A stretch of 64,000 nt of DNA, from NCBI GenBank assembly GCA_958510875.1, contig OY294070.1, forward strand, positions 45,097,299 to 45,161,298, read 5' to 3'. The stretch comes from Endomychus coccineus. Its lineage: Eukaryota > Arthropoda > Insecta > Coleoptera > Endomychidae. Positions 29,936 through 42,648 of this stretch are shown piece by piece. The notes beneath the pieces are model-generated. The model was not told where the DNA came from. It did no database searches and was given only the letters and a program-made list of their open reading frames with translations. Each line of letters opens with the position of its first letter. The first letter of the stretch is position 1. The position numbers were made by a program, and so were the translations under genes.

Positions 29936-30550
29936 CTAGTGTAGAATTAATTTTTTGGGTATATTCACAGGATTTGGAGATATACGTTTCACAGAGGCCT
30001 GCTTTGATGTTATGGATGATGAAGGTCTCTTCTTAGAAGGTTCCACAGATGTCATCCGTCGTTCTAACGCCTCCACTTTACTAGTAATGTCATTTAGACG
30101 CATGTTCATACTGTTAAATGTGTTATTGATCTCTTCCAATTCATTTCTGTTTTCCCTTACACTATCACTGATTGTTTTATACTCTGATTTTATATAGATT
30201 CCCATTTCATTATATTTATTCTGAATGTCCATCAGATGTTTATCAATGTTGAGAATAACCTTATCATTCGTTAAGTTATGTTCATCCAGATCCTTGTTGA
30301 TATCTTTGATCAAATTATCAACCCTAACATTGAAGGTATCTTTAAGACTGGTTTCCGTTTTCAGATTCAGTTTGTGTGTTAATTTATCAACATATACTTT
30401 ATTTGCAACATCTCCATCATCATTCGGTGATTTTACGTTGCACAATCTACGATTTTCCATATCATAACTTCCATCGCTCGTTACGAATAATCCTTGTCCG
30501 TGAACTTGTTTGAAATTATTATTAAATACATTTGTATCATATATCCACAT
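29936..30550 (-). CDS. Fibre-like coiled-coil protein, copy C
   Basis: Identical in translation to copy B, starting MWIYDTNVF. Confidence 0.55.
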   Translation of the reverse strand: MWIYDTNVFNNNFKQVHGQGLFVTSDGSYDMENRRLCNVKSPNDDGDVANKVYVDKLTHKLNLKTETSLKDTFNVRVDNLIKDINKDLDEHNLTNDKVILNIDKHLMDIQNKYNEMGIYIKSEYKTISDSVRENRNELEEINNTFNSMNMRLNDITSKVEALERRMTSVEPSKKRPSSSITSKQASVKRISPNPVNIPKKLILH

Positions 30551-30567
30551 GGAAGAGGAGGCCAAAC

Positions 30568-31632
30568 TTATCCATTGAAACCATCTTTATAACTGAGATG
30601 AATTTGTCTTACACCTGGTTTTTGTTCAATTACCCCTGCCTCTATCAATTCTTCTATTATAGAGATTATCTCATCGTGATGATTATGGTTACCGGCATGC
30701 GAGGATGCAACAAGAAGTCTCAGTCTATCCACAATTTCGTTAACGTCATCCCAATAAACATATTCGATAGGTTTCTCGTTATATTCAAGCATATCATTTT
30801 TGATATATGCACTTCCAGTGTATGTTTTGGCTCTGGGTCTTTTCATGGAATTAATCAAAGGTTTCAGTACATTTTTGTATTTTACAATGTTTCTTATTCG
30901 ATCAGCTGGATCGTTATTACGCCTATGGGCACTAGTCATTTCCATCATTTGACTGTAATTTTTCCCATCTTCCACAGTGTAAGTATCAGGTAGAACATCT
31001 CTGTAAAATATCAAATTATACAGTCCTGTGGTACCCTTGAACGGAGTACCCTTGATAATTATATTACTCTCACTATCAATTTCTATAGGTTGATTACCCA
31101 TGAACCATTTGTCTAAAGTTGAATTATATTGCAATCCCATTCTATCATCGTATTTCTTGACATCATCATCCAATAGGAATCCTTCCAAGTAATAACGTGC
31201 TAATGTGGGGTATTGTTGCAGAAACTCCTCTGTAGCCTCTGCATTATCTTTCTTATGTTTTCTGAATTCTTCACGAATCTGATCGATAGTAGGTTCGGGT
31301 GTAAACACATCCTCCTCAGTGTTTTGGGGGTTATATACGAATTCTTCACCTTCAGTTACAATATTCGGGGTTGGTATGTTCTCCATTTGTGTTGCTGTAG
31401 AAACAATACTTTTAGGTTTAACCAACGAATTTTGTTTGATTATTTCAGCATTTCTCGCAATTTCCTCTAGGGGTTTAGATACATTCCTGAACATATTATC
31501 TAGAATCTCATCATTTTCAGCTTTACCCAACTTCACAGCCATATATTTTTTCCTCACAACGTTTGCTAACTCCCAAATTTTTTTCTTCAATTGTTGTTTT
31601 TCTTTAAGCGTGTTACTCACACCCACGTCCAT
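30568..31632 (-). CDS. DUF8207-like protein, copy C
   Basis: 354 residues, intact, identical to copy B. Confidence 0.72.
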   Translation of the reverse strand: MDVGVSNTLKEKQQLKKKIWELANVVRKKYMAVKLGKAENDEILDNMFRNVSKPLEEIARNAEIIKQNSLVKPKSIVSTATQMENIPTPNIVTEGEEFVYNPQNTEEDVFTPEPTIDQIREEFRKHKKDNAEATEEFLQQYPTLARYYLEGFLLDDDVKKYDDRMGLQYNSTLDKWFMGNQPIEIDSESNIIIKGTPFKGTTGLYNLIFYRDVLPDTYTVEDGKNYSQMMEMTSAHRRNNDPADRIRNIVKYKNVLKPLINSMKRPRAKTYTGSAYIKNDMLEYNEKPIEYVYWDDVNEIVDRLRLLVASSHAGNHNHHDEIISIIEELIEAGVIEQKPGVRQIHLSYKDGFNG

Positions 31633-31674
31633 GCTGAGCGGGTTGTCTATTTCAAATGAAAGTATATATACATG

Positions 31675-32400
31675 TTAGATGTATATATAACTATCAAAAC
31701 CTTTGCGATAACGTCCTTTGTTCATATCACAGTCTTTGTTTATCATAAGGAACCCATATTTATCTTTCCAACATACGCTACATATCTCTTTGAATTTTTC
31801 GAGTGACATGTCGGTACTCACATGATCGGTGAATATATGTTTCAAACTGAGCTCATCCTGTTTGAAAATAATCAAGCAATTGGCATTGTCGCGCAATCCA
31901 TGTTTTGGACATTTAGCAAAAGACTGACAAAGATAGAAGCTATCAATTGAGTTGTGTCTCCCTCTTGAAAAATAAGCACGAATTTTCTGCTGTTTCTCAA
32001 ACATCACGTCATCGAATATTATGATTGAATTAGGCCTCGCTTCTGTAGGGTCTATGACCTCATCACTTTCGGTACAAGGAAAATATCCAAGCCCCTCAAT
32101 TTTCTTCAATGTCTCCTTTAGTAACTGGTATTTTGGTTGGTGTAAAGACTTTGAATATATGTACACGTTTTCAAATTTCAGGCCGTTAGCATCTAACAAT
32201 AGAGATAACATCAAATTTGTTTTCCCACAATTACTTGGACCACAGATTATTGTTCGTAGAGTATTAGGCAGCAAAGAGCTGTGACGTTGTGATTGTTCAA
32301 CATTCTCATTGCTTGACCCTAAGTTCATAATACTCAACGAGTCTTTTTGCTTAACAATCTTCATCATGCCTGAAGGCGAATCGAAATCATACTGGAACAT
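31675..32400 (-). CDS. A32-like packaging ATPase, copy C
   Basis: 241 residues, intact, identical to copy B; GPSNCGKTN and IIIFDDV motifs present. Confidence 0.88.
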   Translation of the reverse strand: MFQYDFDSPSGMMKIVKQKDSLSIMNLGSSNENVEQSQRHSSLLPNTLRTIICGPSNCGKTNLMLSLLLDANGLKFENVYIYSKSLHQPKYQLLKETLKKIEGLGYFPCTESDEVIDPTEARPNSIIIFDDVMFEKQQKIRAYFSRGRHNSIDSFYLCQSFAKCPKHGLRDNANCLIIFKQDELSLKHIFTDHVSTDMSLEKFKEICSVCWKDKYGFLMINKDCDMNKGRYRKGFDSYIYI

Positions 32401-32415
32401 ATGTTAATAAGCATT

Positions 32416-32428
32416 TGTTTATATACTA
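32416..32428 (-). promoter_or_regulatory. TATA-type promoter motif before the ATPase, copy C
   Basis: TAGTATATAAACA on the minus strand. Confidence 0.55.
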
Positions 32429-32520
32429 GATGATGATGTTATATTGTGTATGTCCGATCACGCGGTTAGGTACTTCTACACTTCTCTCTCAAAATCAGGT
32501 ATCAAATACATGTTAAATAG

Positions 32521-32840
32521 GTCTGAATGTTGAAACACGTGTCTGAATGCTGAAACACGTGTCTGAATGTTGAAACACGTGTCTGAAACACGTGTCTGAA
32601 TGTTGAAACACGTGTCTGAAACACGTGTCTGAATGCTGAAACACGTGTCTGAATGTTGAAACACGTGTCTGAAACACGTGTCTGAGTGCTGAAACACGTG
32701 TCTGAATGTTGAAACACGTGTCTGAATGTTGAAACACGTGTCTGAAACACGTGTCTGAGTGCTGAAACACGTGTCTGAATGTTGAAACACGTGTCTGAAT
32801 GTTGAAACACGTGTCTGAGTGCTGAAACACGTGTCTGAAT
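32521..32840 (-). repeat. CACGTG minisatellite, copy C
   Basis: Same unit order as copy B, as expected for a recent tandem duplication. Confidence 0.92.
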
Positions 32841-32930
32841 ACTAAAGCATGTGTTGAATCATGCGATAAAACATGTGCATGAATGTATTACAAACATTAT
32901 GATTATTCACATTTTATTCCTCATTAGCCC

Positions 32931-33122
32931 ATCATAGTTCGTGAACGATGATGACGTCATCATCGTTCGTAAACTATGGTCGCCGGGTTGAATCAGTTAC
33001 TGTCATTGGCTTGAAGCAGTGACGTCATCATCGTTCGTGAACGATGGTCGCCGGATTGAATCAGTTACTGTCATTGGTATGAAGCAGTGACGTCATCATC
33101 GTTCGTGAACGATGGTCGCCGG
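32931..33122. repeat. 68-bp palindrome/TGACGTCA repeats, copy C
   Basis: Same as 18983-19174, 13,948 bp further on. Confidence 0.8.
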
Positions 33123-33249
33123 ATCTTCAATTCAATAAAACACCACTTACTCGTCAAAATCCTTATGTATTTCGATACACATAAAGCTATAGTCTGATGT
33201 TCTCACCCACCCCCAATTTGTATGCATCATATTGATTTTCCCTACATCA

Positions 33250-34136
33250 GCGGTAAATATTCTCTCTTATCTCGAGTATTGAAGCCGATAAAGTTGTCAC
33301 ATTCAGAATAGCGAATATTCATTGATATCAATTCGTTGAAGCTTCTTTCTTCATGTTGGTTATCAATCTCAAACTTGAAGAATCTCAAATAAATCTACAG
33401 GTAATAATAGTCAAACATATTCATTTAGCCCCAGCCAAATTTCTCGAAGGTTCGCAAATGATAACAATGTTGCATACAAAATAGCTTTGGGCAATAATTC
33501 GTTACATGGGAAATATCGATAATGTCAAATAAAAGGTAATAAAGGTGGGGTAATTTCTACAGCAGATATTTAACCTCAAAGATTCATCTGTTCAATGTTT
33601 GAGTCCTCATCGAACCATCATAGTTCGTGAACGATGATGTCAGCTTGTTGAATCACGTGCTAAACAAGTGTCTGAATGTTGATAATGATCGCTTATGAAG
33701 AAGATGCTATAGCTCTACTCAATGTTCAGACTTTTATGGAGCATGTGTTTGAATGTCATATAGATTAGCGCTTATGAAGATATTCATATGATTATGTAAA
33801 CCCGTGAACAAAAATGTGTTTATCATTATAATCTTTTACGCGAACGTATGGAGTTTGTAAAAGTCGTGCTCGTGAAGGAAAATAGTACAGATTGCTAATG
33901 GAGATATTTATATAATTATTATTGGTATTTTATTCCTCATCAGCCCATCATAGTTCGTGAACGATGATGCCAGGCTGTTGAATCACGTGCTAAACAAGTG
34001 TCTGAATGATGATAATGATCGCTTATGAAGAAGATACTATAGCTCTACTCAATATTCAGACTTTTATGAAGCACGTGTTTGAATGTCGTATAGATTAGCG
34101 CTTATGAAGATATTCATATGGTTATTATCCACATCT
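33250..34136. repeat. Right terminal inverted repeat of copy C
   Basis: Complete, ends CCACATCT at the LINE junction. Confidence 0.88.
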
Positions 34137-34439
34137 CGCATGATAGCGTGTGGTGTTGTTCTTCATGTCAACATCTGTGCTGAATTAAACAGAGAAATAT
34201 AAATAACAAATACTTAGGTTTAATTGGATCATCAAATTTGTAATTTTGCAGTAACATCAATTAGTGATTGTGGTGCAAATGTTGAAAATTCCGTAAATAA
34301 TCGATACATGTAAGTCGTTTAATTTATCAATTGCACTTATTTCATAAAGTATACTATAACGATACACATATTAGAAGAACTACAGCAGCAGATGTTAGTT
34401 TTTATATAAGAAAAAAGCGATTTTATAATCTAATAAAGA

Positions 34440-35270
34440 ATGAGTAGCGAAAACGAAATCACACCAAAACAATTATTCGAGCTGATTGTACAAAGTACAA
34501 AGGAAATAAAACAGTTAATAGATGAGAAATTATCGGCAGTAAACAAAGATATCCAAAGTTTAACAATTGAAAATAACAAGTTGAAAAATAAAGTCGAATT
34601 TTTAGAACAACAAAATAAAAAAAATAACATTATAATTTTTGGCATCAAACACGAAGAAATAACTGATCTACCTTCATTAGTTCTATCTAAAATTGAGGAA
34701 CACACAAACATAAAAATTGACCTGAAAGAAGTAAATAATATATTTCGCATTAGTAAAAACAAAACCAACTGCCCGATCATTGTGCAATTTACAACATTCT
34801 TAGGGAAGCTAAATGTCCTAAGGAATTGCTATAAATTAAAAGGGTCAAATATATCAATCAATAACGACTTAACAATCAAACAGCGTGAGGATCAACAAAT
34901 CTTAAGAAAACATCTAAATCTGGCAAAAGCAGACCAACGGAAAGCCATCTTAAAAGGTGACAAACTAATTGTTGATGATAAAGTCTACACTGCTAGTGAT
35001 TTAAAAAACAACGATGAAGTAATTGCGTTGGCGAATTTACAAGTAAGAAAACCACAAAGCGCACCATCAACGCCAGGGCCTACTAAACTGTCTACCTCAG
35101 AAGAAGAAGGTCCCAAACAGACTAAATACAAATTAAGGAATAACTCTGCAAGTACAGTCAACAAGACCAATGAAGACAAAATAACTATAAATAATTCTCA
35201 GGCTAATGCCTTTAATATATATAAAAAAACTCGTCCCTATGAAATGAGAATCAATGAATCATTTAAATGA
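34440..35270 (+). CDS. LINE ORF1, coiled-coil RNA-binding protein
   Basis: 276 residues, identical to the ORF1 of copies A and B. Confidence 0.8.
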   Translation: MSSENEITPKQLFELIVQSTKEIKQLIDEKLSAVNKDIQSLTIENNKLKNKVEFLEQQNKKNNIIIFGIKHEEITDLPSLVLSKIEEHTNIKIDLKEVNNIFRISKNKTNCPIIVQFTTFLGKLNVLRNCYKLKGSNISINNDLTIKQREDQQILRKHLNLAKADQRKAILKGDKLIVDDKVYTASDLKNNDEVIALANLQVRKPQSAPSTPGPTKLSTSEEEGPKQTKYKLRNNSASTVNKTNEDKITINNSQANAFNIYKKTRPYEMRINESFK

Positions 35271-35347
35271 ATAACAACACATTCTTACATTTAATCATAT
35301 TCATAACACTACATAAATAATTCGCTATTCTAAATTGGTAAAAAATA

Positions 35348-38281
35348 ATGGACAATTATATTAGAGACTTCCGGGTAAAATCTTTCGATACTAATGCATA
35401 TAACAATTTGGAAGATTTCGAAATTGATAAAATAAACTACCCTAATTCATTTCTGATATTACATAATAACATAAGGAGCATCAACAAAAATTTCACTGAA
35501 TTTGTAATTTATGTACAGGAAATTTTTAATTATATAGATTGTATAGTGTTGACAGAAACATGGCATATAGAAGATCTGGATTTTTTTAAATTGGATAATT
35601 TTGACATAATTTATAATAATAGTCAAAAAAATCAAAATGATGGATTAGTTGTATATGTAAAAAATGAACTAAGACATAAATTTAAAATAGTCAAAATAGG
35701 AGAAGGAGATAATATTAATAATATATTGAACATTGAGATAATCAAAGAAAATAAAAAAATAGGTGTGAATACAATATATAGAAGTCCATCACAATGTCCA
35801 GAAATATTCAATACGGTCTTACATGAGTATCTGAAACAAGAAACCAACAATTATGATTTCAATTTTGTGATTGGTGATATTAATATTGACATCCTTAATG
35901 AATCAGAAATTTCTAATGAATATCTAAATACACTCGCCGAATTTGGCTGGAATTCTTTGATAAATAAACCAACTAGAGAGACGGAATACTCTTCCACTTG
36001 CTTAGATCACATATTTATTAAAACAAAGAACAACGTTTTAAATACGGAGGAGGTTAATACTGCGATAATAAAAAGCTGTATCACGGATCATTACATCATT
36101 GCGGCACAAATAAAAATTAGTACCGGTCAAAAAACAGTTACTAATACAAAAGCTTATAGGAAATCCATAGACTGGAACAAACTTAAGACAATCCTAGAAC
36201 TGGAGAAATGGGAAACAATATACAATATGAATGATCCGGATAAAGCAACTATAGAATTTTACGAAATTTTTAATAAAGCTATTGATTGTGCTACTAAAAT
36301 ATTCAAAGTGAAACATTCAAATATTCCTCGGAAAGAATGGATAACAAATTCTATTATTAAGTCCATAAATACTAGAAATAAAATGTACCAAGATCTATTA
36401 AGAACAAATCAGGACGAAGAAAAAAAAAAGAACTATAAAATCTATAGAAACAAACTGAATGAGATTATCAAGGCTGCGAAAACTAACTATTATAGAAAGA
36501 TTATAGACTCTAATAAATACGCTAATAAAAAATTGTGGGAGACAGTCACGATGATCACCAACAAAAAAAAAGTTAAACCAGTCGTGAAAGAAATATTGAA
36601 TGAAAATAATGAAATTGTAATAGATAAAATCGAGATTGCGAACACGTTCAACTCTTACTTTAAAAACGTGGGAGTATCATTAGCAAAAAAAATTAAAAAA
36701 CCTACTCAAACATTTCCTGAAAAAATCAACAATAAAAACATATTTCTCAAACCCACAACTTCAAATGAACTTAGAGACATTATAGTAAAACTGAAAAAAA
36801 AGTCAACACCGGGTATCGATAATATTACCGTACGAACGTTACAGATTGCATTGCACTACATAATTAACCCATTAGTATTTATATTCAACATGATTCTAGA
36901 AACAGGCATTTATCCCTCCATTTTCAAAGAATCCGTAATAATTCCCATACATAAAGGAGGCGAAACACAACTCATGAAGAATTACAGGCCTATATCGTTA
37001 GTTACTAACTTTAATAAAATTTTAGAAAAAATAATCAACAACAGAATAAAGCACTTTATTAAAAAACATAAATTAATATCATCTAAACAGTACGGATTTC
37101 AAGAAGCCAAATCAACTGAACATGCCATAGCGGCCTTAACAAAAAACATATATAACGCCATAGATGATAAACTACCTTCTCTATGCATATTTGTTGATCT
37201 CCAAAAGGCTTTCGACACCATTTGCCATGAAGAACTCTTGAGAACTCTGGAAAAGATAGGAATTAGAGGAGTAGCGAACAATTTATTAAAATCTTACCTC
37301 ACAAATCGTAACCAAACAGTTAAAATTGATGATATATACAGCACTCCTGAAGAAACAACATATGGTATACCCCAAGGCACTGTGTTGGGTCCTACACTGT
37401 TCATTCTCTATATTAACGACATGTTTAACTTACAATTATTGGCTGAAATTATTGCTTTCGCAGATGATACTGCCCTATTTTATTCTGCAAAAACATGGAA
37501 AGAACTGAAAGAAATTGTTGAAAACGAGTTAGTATATATAAAAAAATGGTTCGACAAAAAAATGCTCACTATAAATTTAACAAAAACCACCTACTTACCG
37601 TTTACGTCATACCGCAGTCACTTACCGGAATTAAACATCACTATAAATACAGAGAATACAAATTTCAAAATAGAAAAAACGGAATATGTGAGATATTTAG
37701 GAATATTTATTGATTCACATCTGAAATGGAATTTCCACATTGAGAATTTAACAAAAAAAATTAGGAAAATAATATATAAATTCAAACAATTAAAATTGGT
37801 TCTAAACATCACTGAACTGAGAATACTCTATTATGCACTAGTGGAAAGTCACTTGAGCTATGGCATTATTGCATGGGGCGGAGTCTCCAAATCATATCTA
37901 AGGAAACTAGAATCTACACAAAAAAGGATAATAAAAATCATCTATAATAAAAACTTTCGATATCCTAGTAAGGCCTTATTCACTGATGCTTCATTACTTG
38001 ATATAAAAATGATATTTGCAAGAAAAATATTAATTCAAAAAACAAACAAAAACTATATAGAACATGAGTATGACACTAGATTACAGAAACAGGAATCATT
38101 ACAAATACCAAGAGTAAAAAAAACTATAGGACAGCACTCGTGTAATTATATATATCCAAGATTACATAACCTTTTACCAACTGATTTGAAGACCATTACC
38201 AATAAATTTGTTTTAAAACGGAAACTCACAAATTGGTTAATAAGTGTAAATGGGAGTGAAGTGATGCAAAATTTATTATAG
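35348..38281 (+). CDS. LINE ORF2, APE endonuclease and reverse transcriptase
   Basis: 977 residues, intact, identical to 21400-24333, with the FADD catalytic motif and the complete endonuclease motifs. Confidence 0.92.
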   Translation: MDNYIRDFRVKSFDTNAYNNLEDFEIDKINYPNSFLILHNNIRSINKNFTEFVIYVQEIFNYIDCIVLTETWHIEDLDFFKLDNFDIIYNNSQKNQNDGLVVYVKNELRHKFKIVKIGEGDNINNILNIEIIKENKKIGVNTIYRSPSQCPEIFNTVLHEYLKQETNNYDFNFVIGDINIDILNESEISNEYLNTLAEFGWNSLINKPTRETEYSSTCLDHIFIKTKNNVLNTEEVNTAIIKSCITDHYIIAAQIKISTGQKTVTNTKAYRKSIDWNKLKTILELEKWETIYNMNDPDKATIEFYEIFNKAIDCATKIFKVKHSNIPRKEWITNSIIKSINTRNKMYQDLLRTNQDEEKKKNYKIYRNKLNEIIKAAKTNYYRKIIDSNKYANKKLWETVTMITNKKKVKPVVKEILNENNEIVIDKIEIANTFNSYFKNVGVSLAKKIKKPTQTFPEKINNKNIFLKPTTSNELRDIIVKLKKKSTPGIDNITVRTLQIALHYIINPLVFIFNMILETGIYPSIFKESVIIPIHKGGETQLMKNYRPISLVTNFNKILEKIINNRIKHFIKKHKLISSKQYGFQEAKSTEHAIAALTKNIYNAIDDKLPSLCIFVDLQKAFDTICHEELLRTLEKIGIRGVANNLLKSYLTNRNQTVKIDDIYSTPEETTYGIPQGTVLGPTLFILYINDMFNLQLLAEIIAFADDTALFYSAKTWKELKEIVENELVYIKKWFDKKMLTINLTKTTYLPFTSYRSHLPELNITINTENTNFKIEKTEYVRYLGIFIDSHLKWNFHIENLTKKIRKIIYKFKQLKLVLNITELRILYYALVESHLSYGIIAWGGVSKSYLRKLESTQKRIIKIIYNKNFRYPSKALFTDASLLDIKMIFARKILIQKTNKNYIEHEYDTRLQKQESLQIPRVKKTIGQHSCNYIYPRLHNLLPTDLKTITNKFVLKRKLTNWLISVNGSEVMQNLL

Positions 38282-38838
38282 TGATACACATATAATTCCT
38301 ATATGTTGTTAAGAGACAATAGTGATCGTTTGAAAGAAGAAACTAGAATTGTATATAATCAGTGTTTAAAGATTATAACGAGTTGTGAGACGAATAGATC
38401 CCAACCACTAGACTTATTACAATAAATAATGAAATATGAATGATTCCAAATTGTGTTCAGCATATAACAATCTTCATTGTATTCAATTTTATTATATTAA
38501 TATTGTAGTAACAATATACTTAAATAATTTATAAATTATAGATATATTCATGTATGAGTGTATAATGTAAATGTGTATGTATGTATGTATGTGTAGATGT
38601 GTATATATATATAGTATATGTATATATATGGGTAAATATAAATTCTTTTTTAAATAATATTATTAATGAGTAATGAATGATAATAACTTTTTACTGTACC
38701 ACAAACAAGTTCCAACTATGGAACTTACGTGGTCTTTTTTAACTTTATTGTTGAATTTATCTTTCTTTGTAATCTTAATTATATATTATTATTATTATAT
38801 TCAATAAAGACTATTATTATTATTATTATTATTATTAT

Positions 38839-40472
38839 ATTCCTCATCATAGTTCTACCTCTTGGGAGGTTGGGGAAATGAGTTCGATCTCTATAAAACT
38901 CCCTCGCATTCGTATTCTCATCGCGTTTGAAGGTGATCGGCGTATCTTTCTTATCTCTCTCGAGCGAGCTGTAGCTCTACCGCAAAATATGATAGTGAAT
39001 ATTGTTCAACCTTATTTGAATTATATAGGATAATTTATGTAACATACATGAATGAATATTATAGCGAATTATGTTTACTTCGGAACTAATTTTGGAAAAA
39101 CATTTAATATATTCATATTACTTTCGGATAACTTATGAAACTACTTTAACATTGAAGGATCGCGCATCATTACGATAATTCCAAGTTGAATACATTGCTG
39201 TTGGACATGATTTAACACAACCTTATCGCACAAGTAAGCTAATGATACATACTTATAATATTATAACGAATATTGTACTCGCTAGTACTAATCAAGCAAA
39301 AAGTCCTTAGATGATTTAATAGTTATTTCTGCAAACGCTTCATAATATCGCTATTATGAGAAGCAGCATTTTTTTGTAAACTATCGCATGTTAGATGTTA
39401 TGACCTCTTATTGAAGACTTGTGGGGGCAGACAATGCATCGCGACCGATATCATTATAACTCAGACAAAACCCTGCGACTAACGGCATGTACAAACAACC
39501 TCACATTTCATTGAAGGCTCCTGCAAGGTAGATACCTCGTTGAAGACCTGCGTGATAGACATCATTATACCTGCACACTCTGTATAACCTCACATACACA
39601 CCTGTCTCGTTGGAGATCGCGCCAGCTTCATTCAAATTCACATGACTAACGTCATACATAAACAACCCCACATCCCATACCCCATTGAAGTCTCCCGACT
39701 CCATTTTGTATACTAAAAATAATTTCCATATATGTTTAAGATGATTGAAATTGCATTTTGTAATATAGCAATCAAGTAAGGTACAGACAGCTTGAATAAA
39801 CGTTTTTGAAAGTAATTTCCTTATAAACATCGCGTTTGAGAGAGATGCAGAAGATATCATTTCTATACTATATATAACATTCCATCTATGCATTCAAGGA
39901 ACAGCAGCCCTCCCATGATACCTCCGATGAATGCCCGGTCTCTTTCAAAAATCACGTGACTGACGACATGTACAAACAACACTATTTCAAAACCCCTATG
40001 GGCTAGCGCTATGAAGTCTCACATTCCATACCTCGCTTCGTGACATACCTGCATGACTAACGTCATGTAAAACAATTACCTGCATCATATAGACTGCAAT
40101 ATACTCGCACTTATCACTCAGACCGGATACCCTGCGGTTATATCTACAACATTAAAATCGCTTGTTCTCAATTCCTCCATAGCTGAGCGGTTAAGGAATT
40201 GGCTTTGGATTTCATTTCTCGGGTTCGATTCCCGTGTGTAGAAACATATTTTGATGCTGCTTTACATTGAAGTTCTCCCTAACCTCACATATTGCTTGCT
40301 GTCTACCTTGAACGATCTTGTATATACAAGCTGATCGCTCTACCACCAAGGTCAGAGACGATCACACCCTAGAGGTCACACCATCTACCCAACTGTACCG
40401 CGCATGCGCTACTGGTTGCCTACATCTGATAAGGCTCTCTGTCTGGCCGCCCAAGGTGACGGGATACCTACT
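38839..40472 (+). repeat. 1.63-kb inter-unit flank repeat
   Basis: Matches 24891-26524 with at least one base difference (GATCAC for GACCAC near 40360). It ends CCTACT, joined here to an outer TIR piece instead of an inner one. Confidence 0.82.
40171..40241 (+). other. tRNA-like sequence with Pol III A and B boxes
   Basis: Same as 26223-26293. Confidence 0.55.
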
Positions 40473-40810
40473 TATCGATATTCTCAAATAAAAAAGGTAA
40501 TAAAAGTGGGGTAATTTCTACAGCAGATATTTAACCTCAAAGATTTTTGATCGCTCCAATACTCAAACCACCTGCTGATTCATCTGTTCAATGTTTGAGT
40601 CCTCATCAGCCCATCATAGTTCGTGATCGATGATGACGTCATAGGCTGTTGAATCACGTGCTAAACAAGTGTCTGAATGTTGATAATGATCGCTTATGAA
40701 GATACTATAGCTCTACTCAATATTCAGACTTTTATGAAGCATGTGTTTGAATGTCATATAGATTAGCGCTTATCAAGATATTCATATGATTATTATTATT
40801 ATCCACATCT
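40473..40810. repeat. Solo outer TIR fragment
   Basis: Right-TIR orientation, starting TATCGATA and ending CCACATCT, with only one of the two internal 186-bp repeats and one palindrome block. No capsid genes accompany it. It is followed directly by the ATTCCTCATC of a flank, without a LINE. Confidence 0.8.
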
Positions 40811-42648
40811 ATTCCTCATCCTACCATCATTGTTCTACCTCTTGGGTGCTTGGGGAAATGTGTTCGATATCTATAAAACTCCCCCGCATATATGTTTCCC
40901 CTGGAACGCTTGATTGAATTTTATAAAAAGCTGTCTGTCCGTCGGTCTGTCTGTTCCTATGAAGGAATGTGTGTCGATGAAAATGTTTTATTAGTATATT
41001 TTTGCATAATGAATAAATTATATTAGCACATCTATATGTTTAAGATGATTAAAAATGTATTTTGTTATATAGCAATCGAGCTGTACAGACAGTTCGAATA
41101 ATCATCGTGATGCGTAACACCGCTTCGTCTAGATTCTGTATAGGTACTAGACTCCAACCCTCCCACAATTATATATTGTATACCTCGAATTACCGAATTC
41201 GTCGTCGCAAATCTTATTATATAACGTTTACAGCGCTTATAGGGTACTACGTTAATAATTATTAACAATATTTCCATCGCCGGCAGCTAGATTTCGGGTC
41301 ATATTATGCGATTTACAATCAATATGATTCGAATATATATACATACTACATGTTTGATTTAAAATAAAGTATTCTCATTGCGTTTTTGAAGGTGATCGGC
41401 GTAACTTCCTTATCATTCATACCAGCTGTAGCTCTACCGCAAAATATGAGAGTGAATATTGTTCAACCTGCCACAAATTTAGCATAAACTTATTTTGATT
41501 TATATCGGATAATTTATGAAACATACATGAATGAATATTATAGCGAATTATGTTTACTTCGGTACTAATTTTGGAAAAACATTTTATATATTCGTATTAC
41601 TTTCGGATAACTTATGAAACTACTTTAACATTGAAGGATCGCGCATCATTACGATAATTCCAAGTTGAATACATTGCTGTTGGACATGATTTAGCACAAC
41701 CTTATCGCACAAGTAAGCTAATGATACATACTTATAATATTATAATGAATTTTGTACTCGCTAGTTCTAATCAAGCAAAAAGTCCTTAGATGATTTAATA
41801 GTTATTTCTGCAAACGCTTCATAATATCGCTATTATGAGAAGCAGCATTTTTGTAAACTATCGTTATGACCCCTTATTGAAGACTTGTGGAGCAGCCGAT
41901 GCATCGCGACCGATATCATTATAACTCAGACAAAACCCCTGCGACTAACGGCATGTACAAACAACCCCACATTTCATTGAAGACTCCCGCAAGGTAGATA
42001 CCTCACTGAAGCCCTGCTTGATAGACATCATCATACCTGCACACTCTGTATAACCTCACATACACACCTGTCTCATTGGGAGATAGCGCCAGCTTCATTC
42101 AAACTCACATGACTGACGTTATGTTTAAACAACCCCACATTCCATACCTTATTTGAAGTCCCCCCAACCCCATTTTTGTATACTGAAAATAATATCCACA
42201 TATCTATATGTTCAAGATGATTGAAATCGCATTTTGTAATATAGCAATCAAGTAAGGTACAGGCTGCTTGAATAAACGTTTTGAAAGTAATTTCCTTATA
42301 AACATCGCGTTTGAGAAATGTAGAAGATATCATTTCTATACTATATAACATTCCATCTATGCATTCAAGGAGCAGCAGCCCTCCCATGATACCTCCGATG
42401 AATACCCGCCTCTTTCAAAAAATCACGTGACTGACGATATGTACAAACAACACTATTTCAAAACCCCTATGGGCTAGCGCTATGAAGTCTCACATTCCAT
42501 ACCTCGCTGTAGGCTTCGTGACATACCTGCATGACTGACGTCATGTAAAACAATTACCTGCATCATATAGACTGCAATATACTCGCACTTATCACTCAGA
42601 CCGGATACCCCGCGGTTATATCTACAACATTAAAATCGCTTGTTCTCA

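Larger units (their letters stand above)
26525..34136 (-). mobile_element. Capsid-coding Polinton-like element, copy C
   Basis: Same gene order and orientation as copy B. The left TIR is cut down to 288 bp and the right TIR (33250-34136) is complete. The first about 1 kb matches copy A better than B (gene conversion or recombination), the rest matches B. Confidence 0.86.
34137..38838 (+). mobile_element. Full-length non-LTR retrotransposon, copy C
   Basis: Counterpart of 20189-24890 with identical ORF translations. Confidence 0.87.
12862..40472. repeat. Two-unit tandem duplication, period 13,948 bp
   Basis: Every feature from about 13.6 to 26.5 kb recurs 13,948 bp further on, and the ORF translations I compared are identical except within about 1 kb at the left ends. 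The unit comprises capsid element, LINE and flank. Near-identity means either a very recent duplication or an assembly duplication. Confidence 0.88.

Noticed and set aside
41062..41277. Overlapping ORFs on both strands
   Set aside because: Both are short, with unbiased composition and no recognisable family.
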